Shown here: positions 46,765-55,610 of the stretch, one piece after another | Numbering within the stretch: the first letter of the stretch is position 1 | Layout: each line of letters begins with the position of its first letter | Assembly (NCBI GenBank): GCA_002354735.1 | Contig: DEMD01000015.1 | Location: 457,304 to 521,303 of the forward strand | DNA: 64,000 bases | Origin: Gammaproteobacteria bacterium UBA2679 | GTDB lineage: Bacteria > Pseudomonadota > Gammaproteobacteria > Pseudomonadales > Oleiphilaceae | Direction: 5' to 3' | The notes under the pieces: model-generated | Told to the model about the DNA's origin: nothing | Database searches by the model: none | The model's input: the letters and a program-made list of their open reading frames with translations, nothing else | Translations under genes and position numbers: made by a program

Positions 46765-46911
46765 GTCGGCTGTTAACTCGCTGATATCGACAAGTAACAT
46801 ATGGGGTGCCCCCTGTGTTGCATCGTCGATCAATAAATGATCATTTTTCTGGCGTTTCCGCTCATCTCACTGCTAGAATTGCGCCCTCACTTAATAGCAA
46901 GGATGCTAAGA

Positions 46912-47253
46912 ATGATTCGAATAGCCGCAATACTTTTTTCTCTCCTGATAAGCGCCTCAGTGCTCGCCGCAGAACCTAAGTTCGATGCGTCCACGAACGA
47001 CAGCCACATGAAATCGCTGTATGCAATCGGAAAAATCGCTTCCAAGGCAGATGGTCAGCGATTGCAGAAAATCTTGATCGCCTACGGTATGGGTGAATTC
47101 GTCGCCACCGACGGGCCTGTTTATACCTACAACGGCCAACATTCGGAAGAGCTCTTCCAGAAGGCTTACCTGTACTCGCTGAGCCAGTTGAATGGCTTGA
47201 CGATGCAGGAAATTTTCGCCAAGTACGAAGCTGATAAAAAGGCTGCGAAATAG
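46912..47253 (+). CDS. Small exported protein (DUF6694-like)
   Basis: A 113-residue protein with a cleavable signal peptide (about 1-18, SVLAAE). The mature part FDASTNDSHMKSLYAIGKIAS, a helical middle and LSQLNGLTMQEIFAKYEADKKA has the pattern of DUF6694-type small exported proteins, but this match is weak. ATG at 46912 has AAGGA about eight bases upstream; the in-frame start at 46837 gives an unusual double hydrophobic N-terminus. Single gene, convergent with the SDR gene. Confidence 0.65.
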   Translation: MIRIAAILFSLLISASVLAAEPKFDASTNDSHMKSLYAIGKIASKADGQRLQKILIAYGMGEFVATDGPVYTYNGQHSEELFQKAYLYSLSQLNGLTMQEIFAKYEADKKAAK

Positions 47254-47300
47254 GCTCTTCGGGTACGGGATGGCCTGAGTCGCTGACACTCTGTCAGACG

Positions 47301-48128
47301 CTAAACGAAACCATCTTCCTTCGCTGACCGGGCGTACTGTTTGTTCATCAGCTTGAACAGCACGCTCGGGAAGAAGCGTTTGATCCAGAGCCCGTGCATT
47401 TCGACACCGCTACCCACGGCGATCTCCGGCTTTCCCTTGCTCAGACCCTTGACGATGACGCGGGCGCATTCGTCGGGGTCCATGCCTGCCGCAATATTGC
47501 TGTCAGTCTTGCCGAACGCAGAGCCGTCTCCGGTCACGGCGTTTTCCGAAAGCTCAGTGCGGATGAAACCGGGCAGAATCGTGCTGACCTGAATGTTGTG
47601 CTGATCAACCTCTGTGCGCAGCGCATCAAAAAATCCGACGACGGCATGCTTCGCCGCGCAATACCCGGTGCGGAATGGGGCGCCGATCTTGCCAGCTACG
47701 GAAGCTGTGATAACAAGGTGACCACCGCCCTGAGCGATCATCTGCGGCAGGACGGCTTTGGTGAGTGCGATCTGACCGAACACGTCGACTTCGAAGAGCT
47801 TGCGGTAGGTCGCCATATCGGTGTTCACGCAGCTAGAGCGCTGGGAGATGCCGGCATTGTTGATGAGCGTGTCGATCCTACCAGCTGCCGCAACGGCGTC
47901 GGTGACGCACTTCGGCAACGAGGCTTCATCGGTCAGATCCATCGGCAACACGATGCTCGCGCCACGACCACCGGAAACACTGTCGCAAGCCGCCTTCACT
48001 TCCGCTAGTGCATCAGCCCTGCGAGCCGAGAGAATCACGGTCGCGCCTTGCCGCGCAAACTCGAGCGCCAGTGATTTGCCTATGCCGGAGGAGGCACCAG
48101 TAATCCAGATGACTTTGTCGTTATACAT
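47301..48128 (-). CDS. Short-chain dehydrogenase/reductase (DHRS7-like)
   Basis: A 275-residue classical SDR. TGASSGIGKSLALEFA is the cofactor loop, NNAGISQRS the NNAG motif; the Ser is in ITASVAGKIG and the Tyr/Lys in TGYCAAKHAVVGF. The C-terminal tail (LWIKRFFPSVLFKLMNKQYARS) is basic and amphipathic, as in membrane-associated DHRS7-type members. Likely a lipid or carbonyl reductase, substrate unknown. Single gene. Confidence 0.9.
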   Translation of the reverse strand: MYNDKVIWITGASSGIGKSLALEFARQGATVILSARRADALAEVKAACDSVSGGRGASIVLPMDLTDEASLPKCVTDAVAAAGRIDTLINNAGISQRSSCVNTDMATYRKLFEVDVFGQIALTKAVLPQMIAQGGGHLVITASVAGKIGAPFRTGYCAAKHAVVGFFDALRTEVDQHNIQVSTILPGFIRTELSENAVTGDGSAFGKTDSNIAAGMDPDECARVIVKGLSKGKPEIAVGSGVEMHGLWIKRFFPSVLFKLMNKQYARSAKEDGFV

Positions 48129-48194
48129 ACTGATTATTCCAGGCAGCTGACTATCGCGTCAGTCTGGCAGGTCGCAGCTGGAAACAGAATACTG

Positions 48195-48842
48195 TTAATC
48201 AGTCGGCTTGCTATCGATGTCTTTGACGAGTTTGTCGAAGTCACTCTCAAAGAGGCGATCCTGCACGATACGGTATTTCTCAAATTCACTCTCGGCGTGC
48301 TGGCGAGCCAGCCTTGCGCTGATATTTCCGCTATCTTGCAGGATCTCTCGCTCATCGAATTGTAGAAACGCGTCCAGACGCTTCGCCCAATCCTCCATGG
48401 TCATGGGAATTCTGCGCTTTGCGCGATCTTCTGCCAATTCGAGATAAGCGTTTACTATTCTGCCTAGCGAACTCAGCTCATCCTGGCTCAAGTAGTTTTT
48501 GGCGGTCGCTACATCGGTCTTGAGAATTTTGCCTTCAGGGCCATTGGCCCAACTGGTGAGCCCCATGTTCGGCTTGCTGCTATCCGCGCGTAGCTTTACC
48601 AGCTCGGCTGCAGTTATTAGGAATTTCCGAATAACTGAATGATCCGCCAATTCGCCAGCCTGAAAGATCTTTTTCAAGGGTTCGTTGACGGTCGGAGTGC
48701 TGACACCGAATAGCTCCGCCATCAGCTTCTGCGTGAGCCAGATCGTGTCGTCTTCGTAGCGGGCTTCGATCGTCTGTTCGCCGGATTGGCCGGTGAAGAT
48801 CAAAAACTCAGCGGTGCTGTTGCGGATTAGTTTCGTGTTCAA
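48195..48842 (-). pseudogene. RhuM-family gene with internal in-frame deletion
   Basis: A 215-residue RhuM-like protein. It keeps the N-terminal ARYEDDTIWLTQKLMAELFGV, VNEPLKKIFQAGEL and the C-terminal half (KPNMGLTSW, AKNYLSQDELSSLGRIVNAYLELAEDRA, PMTMEDWAKRLDAFLQF). The roughly 100-120 residues that normally lie between KEYLTTAA and TAAELIY are missing: the text runs FLITAAELVKLRADSSKPN. The junction falls in the repeated TAA motif, as expected from recombination between short repeats. TTG at 48842 has AAGGAGG five bases upstream and would still start translation. RhuM genes are mobile accessory genes. Confidence 0.7.
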
Positions 48843-49034
48843 AGCTGCCTCCTTGCAGGCTCGTATATCAATTAGCGCTCGGGCCGAATGATAGCATGGA
48901 ATACTGTATGCATGGACAGTTATCTGCGGCGGCGCGCAGCGGTATACCGCAGTATCCAAAAACAGATACGGTATCCAAATCAAGATACCGGAGTATACCG
49001 AGACCCTTAGCCCCGACAGCATGGAGCGTTTATA

Positions 49035-49628
49035 TTGAACATTTTCTACTGCCACGGCTTTGCCAGCGCGTTCAATCCCGTCAAGCCAAAGATACAGTGC
49101 CTCAGCGAGCTCGGTCCGGTTCACGGGATCAATTTCGACTTCATGCAACCCGCAGAGACATTGGTAGAGCGATGCATTGCAGCCCTGCTCGAACACGATA
49201 TCGATCTCCTGGTTGGCACCTCCATGGGCGGGTGGCTGGCCAATGTGGCCGGATCTCGCGCTGGCCTGCCGTTCGTCGCGATCAATCCAGCCATTGAGCC
49301 ATCACGAACGTTGATGCGTCACGTCGGCAAAGGTGTGGATCATCAGGGTAGGCCTTATGATCTGGAAGCATCCGCAGTGCTTAGCTATTCGCCGTTTCGC
49401 CTTGAAGGCTGTGGACTGATTCTTCTGGATGAAGGCGATGAGGTGCTTGATTCAGCTCAGATAGCGTCTCTATGCAAGCCTGGTCTATGGGCTGGACGAC
49501 GACTGATACAAACGAGGAAAACACATGTACGACATCATCGGCGACATCCATGGCTATGCTTCAGAGCTGAAAGCGCTCCTCGCAAAGATGGACTACCAGA
49601 ACATCGACGGCGTCTGGCAACACCCTGA
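49035..49628 (+). CDS. YqiA-like alpha/beta esterase with unusual 3' end
   Basis: Starts MNIFYCHGFASAFNPVKPK (oxyanion region) and has the nucleophile elbow GTSMGGWLANVAG, then INPAIEPS and GDEVLDSAQ with the acid residue, as in YqiA/YcfP esterases. The catalytic His motif (GGSHRF) expected about 25 residues later is absent. The reading frame instead runs 104 nt into the next gene, with low-complexity Arg/His-rich residues. A +1 shift near 49470 would end at a stop just before the next gene's Shine-Dalgarno. So the 3' end may be damaged, and the last 40 residues are doubtful. TTG start has GGAG six bases upstream. Confidence 0.65.
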   Translation: MNIFYCHGFASAFNPVKPKIQCLSELGPVHGINFDFMQPAETLVERCIAALLEHDIDLLVGTSMGGWLANVAGSRAGLPFVAINPAIEPSRTLMRHVGKGVDHQGRPYDLEASAVLSYSPFRLEGCGLILLDEGDEVLDSAQIASLCKPGLWAGRRLIQTRKTHVRHHRRHPWLCFRAESAPRKDGLPEHRRRLATP

Positions 49629-50451
49629 GCGCAAGCTTATTTTCCTCGGCGACTTTGTAGACCGTGGGCCCGGACAGGTGGAAACGGTCCAGATTGCCAA
49701 AGCCATGGTCGAGCGGGGACATGCGCTTGCCGTGATGGGGAATCACGAGTACAACGCCGTTGCGTGGGCGACGCCAGATCCCGATAACGACGGGTGGTAT
49801 CTGCGAGAACATACCGATAAGAATCGTGATCAGCACAAGGCATTTCTCGATCAGGTCGAGGAGGGCAGTGCACTGCACCAGGAATTTATCGAGTGGTTCA
49901 AGACCCTGCCGCTGTTCCTCGACATGCCCGACTTTCGGGTGGTTCATGCGTGCTGGCACCCTGAGTATCTCGAAGCGATCTTGCCTTATCTGGATGATCA
50001 GAACCGCTTGCTGCCGGAATCCTGGCCGGCTACCGCTCGAAAAGATTCCCAGGCTTACGACGCACTGGAGACCCTGCTGAAAGGGCTCGAAATCACGCTG
50101 CCCAATGGGCTCGAATTCCGTGATAAGGATAATTATCCACGAACCAATATCCGGACTCGATGGTGGGACGACAAGGGCCTCACGTATCGTGATCTGGCGA
50201 TGGTGCCCCCAGAGGTCATCGAAAGGATTCCGCACGAACCAATTCCTGAAGACATTCTACCTGGGTATGACGCGGAGAAGCCGGTGTTCGTTGGTCACTA
50301 CTGGATGACTGGCGAGCCCGCGCCCCTGACAGATCACATCGCCTGCCTGGATTACAGTGTGGCGAAAGGACCTGGGGGAAAGCTGTGTGCCTATCGATTT
50401 GATGGTGGGCAGACGCTTAGTCAGGCCAATTTTGTCTGGGTGAGCGTGTAG
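49525..50451 (+). CDS. Calcineurin-like metallophosphatase (PrpA/ApaH-like)
   Basis: A 308-residue phosphoesterase. The metal-binding motifs are complete: GDIHG at residues 6-10, GDFVDRGP near 42, MGNHEYNAVAW near 74, VVHACWHP near 140 and VGHYW near 265. This set fits bacterial PPP-family phosphatases and Ap4A hydrolase-like enzymes. The start has GAGG eight bases upstream. It overlaps the apparent 3' end of the esterase gene, which is thus probably wrong. Substrate cannot be set. Confidence 0.9.
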   Translation: MYDIIGDIHGYASELKALLAKMDYQNIDGVWQHPERKLIFLGDFVDRGPGQVETVQIAKAMVERGHALAVMGNHEYNAVAWATPDPDNDGWYLREHTDKNRDQHKAFLDQVEEGSALHQEFIEWFKTLPLFLDMPDFRVVHACWHPEYLEAILPYLDDQNRLLPESWPATARKDSQAYDALETLLKGLEITLPNGLEFRDKDNYPRTNIRTRWWDDKGLTYRDLAMVPPEVIERIPHEPIPEDILPGYDAEKPVFVGHYWMTGEPAPLTDHIACLDYSVAKGPGGKLCAYRFDGGQTLSQANFVWVSV

Positions 50452-50503
50452 CACGGCTTCAGACGCACCAGAGGCGATAAAGTGGAGAGCCGACACTGAC
50501 CAG

Positions 50504-51253
50504 TCAATACGGAAAGGCTGCCTCAACACTGCTGACAAAGCCTCGGGCGCGCAGGTTATCAAGCGCTGTCTGCAGTTTCACGACGGTCGATTCCGGCACA
50601 TCCCGCGTCAATGCGATGTAGAGCGGTTTGGAAAGCTCCGCGATTGGCAGTGCCTCTTCGAGCGCCTCAGGGCTGAAGCCTTCCTCTGGGAGCCAGTAAG
50701 GAATCGTTGTCTTGCTCATAGGCAAGAGATCGATGCGACCTGCGAAGAGCTTGCGGATGTTGAGTTCGGGCGTCGAGACGAGTTCGAGGTTGAGCCCGTC
50801 GACGAAGCCTTGTGCTAGCAGATAGGCCTGCTTGACGTCGAGAAACTCACCGCCCACTTCATATGCTCTGGCGTCCACGAGCGTGCGCAGGCTGATGTCC
50901 GCGCGGGAGCGCAGCTTGTAGAGACTGACTTCATACGGCGCGATAGGACCGACCCAGCGGAACAGTTTCTCCCGCTCAGGGGTCCGGGCGATCGAATAGA
51001 TCAGGGCATTCTTGCCGTTCGAAGCCATGGAATAAGCGCGGGCCCAGGGCATCACCTCAAATCTGCGAGTGGCTATTTCAGCGTCGGCCAGAGCGGCCTT
51101 GACGATGATGGTCGCAAGTCCGGTCACTTGCTTGTTGCTGGTGTAGGTATACGGCGGAAAATGGGCGGTAAAAACCCGGAGGGGTTCCGCTGAAACAGCA
51201 ATACTCATACAGAGTAAGCAGACTGCCATCAGCGTACGTGTCACAGTCTTCAT
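50504..51253 (-). CDS. Periplasmic solute-binding protein, family 3
   Basis: A 249-residue exported protein with a signal peptide ending VSAE. RVFTAHFPPYTYTSNKQVTGLATIIVKAAL, FEVMPWARAYSMASNGKNALIYSIARTPEREKLFRWVGPI and the two-domain layout fit family-3 solute-binding proteins without an ABC permease. Such orphan forms occur in Gammaproteobacteria and act as sensors or have unknown roles. ATG at 51253 starts the signal peptide and has GAGG seven bases upstream; an in-frame ATG at 51307 is too early. Single gene. Confidence 0.85.
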   Translation of the reverse strand: MKTVTRTLMAVCLLCMSIAVSAEPLRVFTAHFPPYTYTSNKQVTGLATIIVKAALADAEIATRRFEVMPWARAYSMASNGKNALIYSIARTPEREKLFRWVGPIAPYEVSLYKLRSRADISLRTLVDARAYEVGGEFLDVKQAYLLAQGFVDGLNLELVSTPELNIRKLFAGRIDLLPMSKTTIPYWLPEEGFSPEALEEALPIAELSKPLYIALTRDVPESTVVKLQTALDNLRARGFVSSVEAAFPY

Positions 51254-51344
51254 AGCCAAGCCTCGCGAACAACCAGACGCTGATTTGAGTCTAACGCTTT
51301 CGGCCACGGCACTACAAAAGAAAAGTTGTTACAGAGCTCGACAG

Positions 51345-51938
51345 TCACTCGGGACAGGCTGCGCCCGTTTCGATCCAGCTTTTGGTCAGTTCGCCGAACA
51401 TTTTCTGCGTACCGGGCGCTGGGGTGCGGCCTTTTCCCGGCTTCCATCCCCAGCCAACAAGGCCATCGTTGGCATTGTGATCAGCAAGCTCGGCAAGCGT
51501 TCGGTTGCCATTGCGCTCAGGATCTTTTAACTGAGCGCAGATCTCGGCAACGCTCAGACCAATCCAGCCCATGCTGACGGGCGGCAGATGCCAGGGCGTA
51601 TGCCCAGGAATGCTCCCTTCACCGCCGACAAATTCAGCGTTCTCAGCACCGTGGCAAGAAGTACAGTGCAGGCCCGGAGGACCAAAACCAGCCTCGTTCC
51701 AACGCACGACTGGCGGATTGTGTGGCCTCATGTCATCGCCTTGCATCGGAAGGTTTTCAACGGGATGGCAGTTCATGCAGCGGGGGTGGGTGATGACCTT
51801 CGCCATTTCATTGAACAAGGCTTGCGAGCGCTCAGACTGATCTTCGATGTCCTTGAACTCATCGGGCCCCCGCAAGTCTTCTGCCGTAGCGGGTGTAGCG
51901 AGAACGATTGCCGAGAATATCAGGCTTGTCATGCGCAT
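51345..51938 (-). CDS. Di-heme c-type cytochrome of the isoquinoline-oxidoreductase-like operon
   Basis: A 197-residue periplasmic cytochrome with a signal peptide ending ATAE. Two heme-binding motifs are visible: CMNCH (about residue 54) and CTSCH (about 93). GVKGVWG-type sorting is not seen. It starts one base after the molybdenum subunit stop (TGA-A-ATG) with GGAGG six bases upstream, so it is the third gene of iorA-iorB-cytochrome. It probably takes electrons from the hydroxylase to the respiratory chain. Confidence 0.9.
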   Translation of the reverse strand: MRMTSLIFSAIVLATPATAEDLRGPDEFKDIEDQSERSQALFNEMAKVITHPRCMNCHPVENLPMQGDDMRPHNPPVVRWNEAGFGPPGLHCTSCHGAENAEFVGGEGSIPGHTPWHLPPVSMGWIGLSVAEICAQLKDPERNGNRTLAELADHNANDGLVGWGWKPGKGRTPAPGTQKMFGELTKSWIETGAACPE

Positions 51939-51939
51939 T

Positions 51940-54213
51940 TCAGGCCTCCAATGCTTTAAGGATATTTTGCGGACGCATGGGAATGGTCCGTAAGCGGGCC
52001 CCCGTTGCATGAAAAATCGCATTGCCAATGGCCGGCGCCACACCGATGACGCCCGGCTCGCCAAGGCCCACAGGCATGTGATCGTTTGCTACGAATTCGA
52101 TATCAAGTTCAGGAACCTGATGCATCCGCATCGGCGTGTAGGTATCAAGATTCCGGTCACGAGGCAGGCCATTTTCAATCTCGGTACCTTCGTGAATGGC
52201 CATGGAGGCGCCCCACAGGATGGCGCCCTCTGCCTGGGCAAGCGCGCCGTCCGGATGCGCCAGCGTGCCCGCATCTATACTCGCCCAGATATGCTGCAAG
52301 GTGATCTCGCCCGTGCCACGGTCCACACGCACTTGCGCGACGGTCGCTATCCAGGTGGGCATGCCGCGCTCCTGACCAGCGGTGAGAGAGATGCCCATCC
52401 CCGTGCCCTCCGGAAGATTTTTCCGCTCAGCCCATCCAGATTTTTTCACCACACGGTCGAGCACCTCGCGCAGACGCGCAGCACCGCCCACAGCGTGTGG
52501 CGCTTCACCGGCGTTGCGGCCCGTCGCATTCAGCAGGGAACGGCGGAAAGCCGCCGGGTCCTGTCCAAGCTTGTTGGCGATCTCGTCAATATGGGTTTCA
52601 ACAGCCCATAACGTGAAACCCGGTGCCACCGAGCGCAGGTTGCCTGGCAAGAAGGTTTCATGCACCTTCTCGTTTTTGACAGCGCGAACACGCATCGACT
52701 CGGCGGTATACCAGTGATCCGCGCCGCTGATCGAGAATGGATCGATCTTGCCGCCTTTGACGCCCTCAGCAAGAAAGTCAGGCGCAATCGGTGCAGTGGC
52801 CCAGCCTGAAGCACAAGCGTGATCGTAGGCCTGCAATGCGCCGTTTTTATCAGTAACTGATCTGACTTTGTGTACGGTTGGCGAGCGGGGGCAGTCGAAC
52901 CGTGTATCATCTGGGCGAGCCATGACCATCTTGATCGGGCGGCCAATAGCCTTTGCCGTGAGTGCGGCAGGGACCACAAAATCACAGAACAAACGTCGCC
53001 CAAACCCGCCACCCAGATAAGACGTCTCGAACACGAGATTTGCCTGGTCGATCTCCAGCGCCTTGGCCACAAGAGGTAGCGTTAGGGACTGCCATTGATT
53101 CCCCGCATGCACGCGCCAGGTATCACCATCCTGCCAGACCAGGGCGTTGCCCGGCTCGAGCTGCATGTGCAGCACGGTGTGGGTCTGGTAGATCCCTTCG
53201 TGCACCTTCTCGGCAGCATCGAGCACCGCGTCCGGCTCGCCCTCGAGCATGAACAGCGCCCCGGCGGCTTTGTCGTTGACAAGGCGTTCGCCCTCGGCAA
53301 GCAGGTCGGCCTCGCTCATATTTCTGCCTGAGCCACCTTCCCAGGTGACCTTGAGCGCATCAACGGCTTTCGAAGCCGCGGTCCAGCTTTTGGCGACTAC
53401 GACCAGCCAGCCCTGGCAAGTATCTGTAGGATCCTTGAGCTCGACGGTCTGTATGTAGCCTGGGATCTTCTTCGCGGCGGAGTCGTCCCAGTTCTTGACC
53501 TTGCTACCAAAGCGAACCGGCGGCATCACCGGCCGGGCATACACCATGCCTTTAACGGTTCGATCTATGCCGTAGATCGCGCTGCCATCGACTTTCGCCG
53601 GCACGTCGCGAGCCACGGTGTCCCGGTTTAACAGTCGCCGCTCAGACGCGGGTTTGAGTTTGATCGCCTTGAGCTCATCATCGGTAAACTCTCGGTTGAC
53701 GGCGGCGCGGGCGACAAGCTCGCCGTAACTGATCGACTGCTCCCCGTGGATCACCTTGCTCGCACGCGCCATGCATTCAGCAGCAGGCACGCCCATTTCG
53801 CGCGCGCCTGCATCGATGAGAGCCATGCGCCCAGCTGCGCCAGCTCGGCTGAAAGCGAAGAAATTGTGATTGACCGACCACGATCCACCAGTGACCATGT
53901 AGCCCCACTTTGGGTCGGTATCGACATGAACGAATTCGACGTCGTCCCAGTCGGCCTCCAGTTCCTCGGCGATGACCCGGGACAGCGCCGTACCCACGTG
54001 CTGTCCCATCTCGGCCATGTGAATGTGCATGGTGATCTTGCCATCGGGCCCAATCGCATACCACACCGTCGGCTGAAACCCTTCACCCATGGATCGTCCG
54101 ACGGGCACTTGTCCGAAAGCGAGGCCGCCGCCCATAAGACCAGTGGTCACACCAGCCCCAGCCAGGGCGAGAAACCAACGGCGAGTCATCAAGAAATTCG
54201 AGTCCTGGGTCAT
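51940..54213 (-). CDS. iorB: Molybdenum hydroxylase large subunit (isoquinoline 1-oxidoreductase beta-like)
   Basis: A 757-residue molybdopterin-binding subunit of the xanthine dehydrogenase superfamily. The N-terminus has a Tat signal ([12 protein letters not shown]), so the enzyme is exported folded. [13 protein letters not shown] and the C-terminal [20 protein letters not shown], with the catalytic Glu, are conserved. Such enzymes hydroxylate N-heterocycles or oxidise aldehydes, and the natural substrate here is unknown. ATG at 54213 overlaps the small-subunit stop (ATGA) and has GGAGG upstream. It forms an operon with the 2Fe-2S subunit and the cytochrome. Confidence 0.92.
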   Translation of the reverse strand: MTQDSNFLMTRRWFLALAGAGVTTGLMGGGLAFGQVPVGRSMGEGFQPTVWYAIGPDGKITMHIHMAEMGQHVGTALSRVIAEELEADWDDVEFVHVDTDPKWGYMVTGGSWSVNHNFFAFSRAGAAGRMALIDAGAREMGVPAAECMARASKVIHGEQSISYGELVARAAVNREFTDDELKAIKLKPASERRLLNRDTVARDVPAKVDGSAIYGIDRTVKGMVYARPVMPPVRFGSKVKNWDDSAAKKIPGYIQTVELKDPTDTCQGWLVVVAKSWTAASKAVDALKVTWEGGSGRNMSEADLLAEGERLVNDKAAGALFMLEGEPDAVLDAAEKVHEGIYQTHTVLHMQLEPGNALVWQDGDTWRVHAGNQWQSLTLPLVAKALEIDQANLVFETSYLGGGFGRRLFCDFVVPAALTAKAIGRPIKMVMARPDDTRFDCPRSPTVHKVRSVTDKNGALQAYDHACASGWATAPIAPDFLAEGVKGGKIDPFSISGADHWYTAESMRVRAVKNEKVHETFLPGNLRSVAPGFTLWAVETHIDEIANKLGQDPAAFRRSLLNATGRNAGEAPHAVGGAARLREVLDRVVKKSGWAERKNLPEGTGMGISLTAGQERGMPTWIATVAQVRVDRGTGEITLQHIWASIDAGTLAHPDGALAQAEGAILWGASMAIHEGTEIENGLPRDRNLDTYTPMRMHQVPELDIEFVANDHMPVGLGEPGVIGVAPAIGNAIFHATGARLRTIPMRPQNILKALEA

Positions 54214-54698
54214 GAGTTGCCCCCTCCGGTTTGGGATGCAGAGGCGAGCTTGATCGCTTTGCGAATCCGGATGTAAGCCATGCAGCGACACAGATTGCCG
54301 GCCATGCCCGCAGTGATTTCTTCGTCTGTAGGCTCTGGGCTTTCGGCGAGTAACGCGACCGCCTGCATGATCTGGCCGGACTGGCAGTAGCCGCATTGTG
54401 GCGCCTGTGCCTCTATCCAGGCCGTTTGAACCGGATGGAATTCACCCTCGCCCAAACCGGCGGAGGCGGGGAGACCTTCGATGGTTGTGACTTCAGAACC
54501 ATCGAGTGTAGAGATGGGCGTGACACAGGATCTACGCGCTTGGCCATTGACGTGAACGGTGCAAGCGCCGCACTGCGCAATGCCGCAGCCAAACTTCGTT
54601 CCAGTCAGGCCAAGTTCGTCTCGCAACACCCAGAGCAGTGGCGTATCGTCCGGCACGTCGACTTCAACTGCTTTCTTGTTCAGCTTGAATTTGATCAA
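54210..54698 (-). CDS. iorA: Molybdenum hydroxylase 2Fe-2S subunit (isoquinoline 1-oxidoreductase alpha-like)
   Basis: A 162-residue protein with two 2Fe-2S clusters: plant-type [15 protein letters not shown] near residue 40 and the C-terminal CGYCQSGQ with NLCRC. It passes electrons from the molybdenum centre to the cytochrome. TTG at 54698 is chosen: GGAGG lies seven bases upstream and length then fits the family (150-165); the in-frame ATG at 54815 adds about 39 residues that match nothing. First gene of the operon. Confidence 0.92.
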   Translation of the reverse strand: MIKFKLNKKAVEVDVPDDTPLLWVLRDELGLTGTKFGCGIAQCGACTVHVNGQARRSCVTPISTLDGSEVTTIEGLPASAGLGEGEFHPVQTAWIEAQAPQCGYCQSGQIMQAVALLAESPEPTDEEITAGMAGNLCRCMAYIRIRKAIKLASASQTGGGNS

Positions 54699-55610
54699 GT
54701 TCTGTCCTCCTGTTGGTGACGCGACGTCAGCAGGGAGAAAGCAAGTTGTCAGCTCTACTAGGCGCGAGACACATGAACTATTTGTAAGGTAATGCGTCGA
54801 GATCCACGGAGTCAATTCAGATCGGTATTTATTTACCAGGAGATAGGGCGGGAAGCTAAGCGCTTATCGGTATGAAGGGGGACAGACGCTTAGCCACGGC
54901 CGCGTCGTCTGGGGGAGTGCCTGGCTCTGTCTCAGAGCACAGTCCGCAACACCATCTCGGAGGCATTATTGCTGGTGAACAACCCAAATATCGATATGCA
55001 AACGAGGGCGGCGTACAGGGTGAGATCGAAAGAGGTAACAAGGGACTGCTTGGTCATTCGTGCTGGGGTCCGGAAGATGGCTTGAAAGTGCGCGCAGGGT
55101 ACTGCCGGAGTGGTCAGCAAACAACCACTGTGGACGCATCGTCATGGAGTTATTGTTTGCAAGTGTGGGTGACGAAATGTGTTCGGCGCGACGAGCAAAA
55201 AGAGCGGTCCTAGTGCTGCCTTTCGAAGGCGGTGACCATCACATCGCCCCTCGTATTGATGTATAAAACACAAACATCCCTTAACGGATTCGGCAATCAT
55301 CCGGTTCGCCAACGAGAGTTGAGACGAAATGTTGGGGCCGCAACCTTGATTGCGTTATATGAAGACAGAGAGCTGGCAGAAGCACGGGCTAAAGATGAGA
55401 AGAACATTCTCCGCAAATAACCCGTTAAATGCTGTCGTGCTAAGGCCTGTCTTTGCGATTAGTCTCCAACCAGCTGCCTCGAAACAGACGTGCTCCGTCT
55501 TGAGAGGATGGCGCGAATTTGTACAAGTGATATTCATTTACCGACTGATTCAATTTGTCAGGTTTTGAAACTGAGCAGGACAATCTGCAGGGCTTGTCTA
55601 GACTAAATTG
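54699..55610. other. 912-nt region without a supported gene
   Basis: More AT-rich than its neighbours. Several short open frames exist. One on the minus strand (54932-55120) contains a possible single membrane segment (YAALVCISIFGLF) but lacks a Shine-Dalgarno; a plus-strand frame of 62 codons (55232-55420) ends in an Ala/Glu/Lys-rich stretch. Neither is convincing. An inverted motif around CTAAGCGCTTA occurs near 54857. It may be a decayed gene or regulatory space between two divergent units. Confidence 0.5.

Noticed and set aside
47283..47297. Hairpin CTGACA/TGTCAG between convergent genes
   Set aside because: Short stem without T-tract; could be a weak terminator but support is thin.
54872..55213. 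Plus-strand frame of 113 codons in the 54.7-55.6 kb gap
   Set aside because: Composition is not protein-like, the start lacks a clear ribosome site, and overlapping frames on the other strand are equally open.
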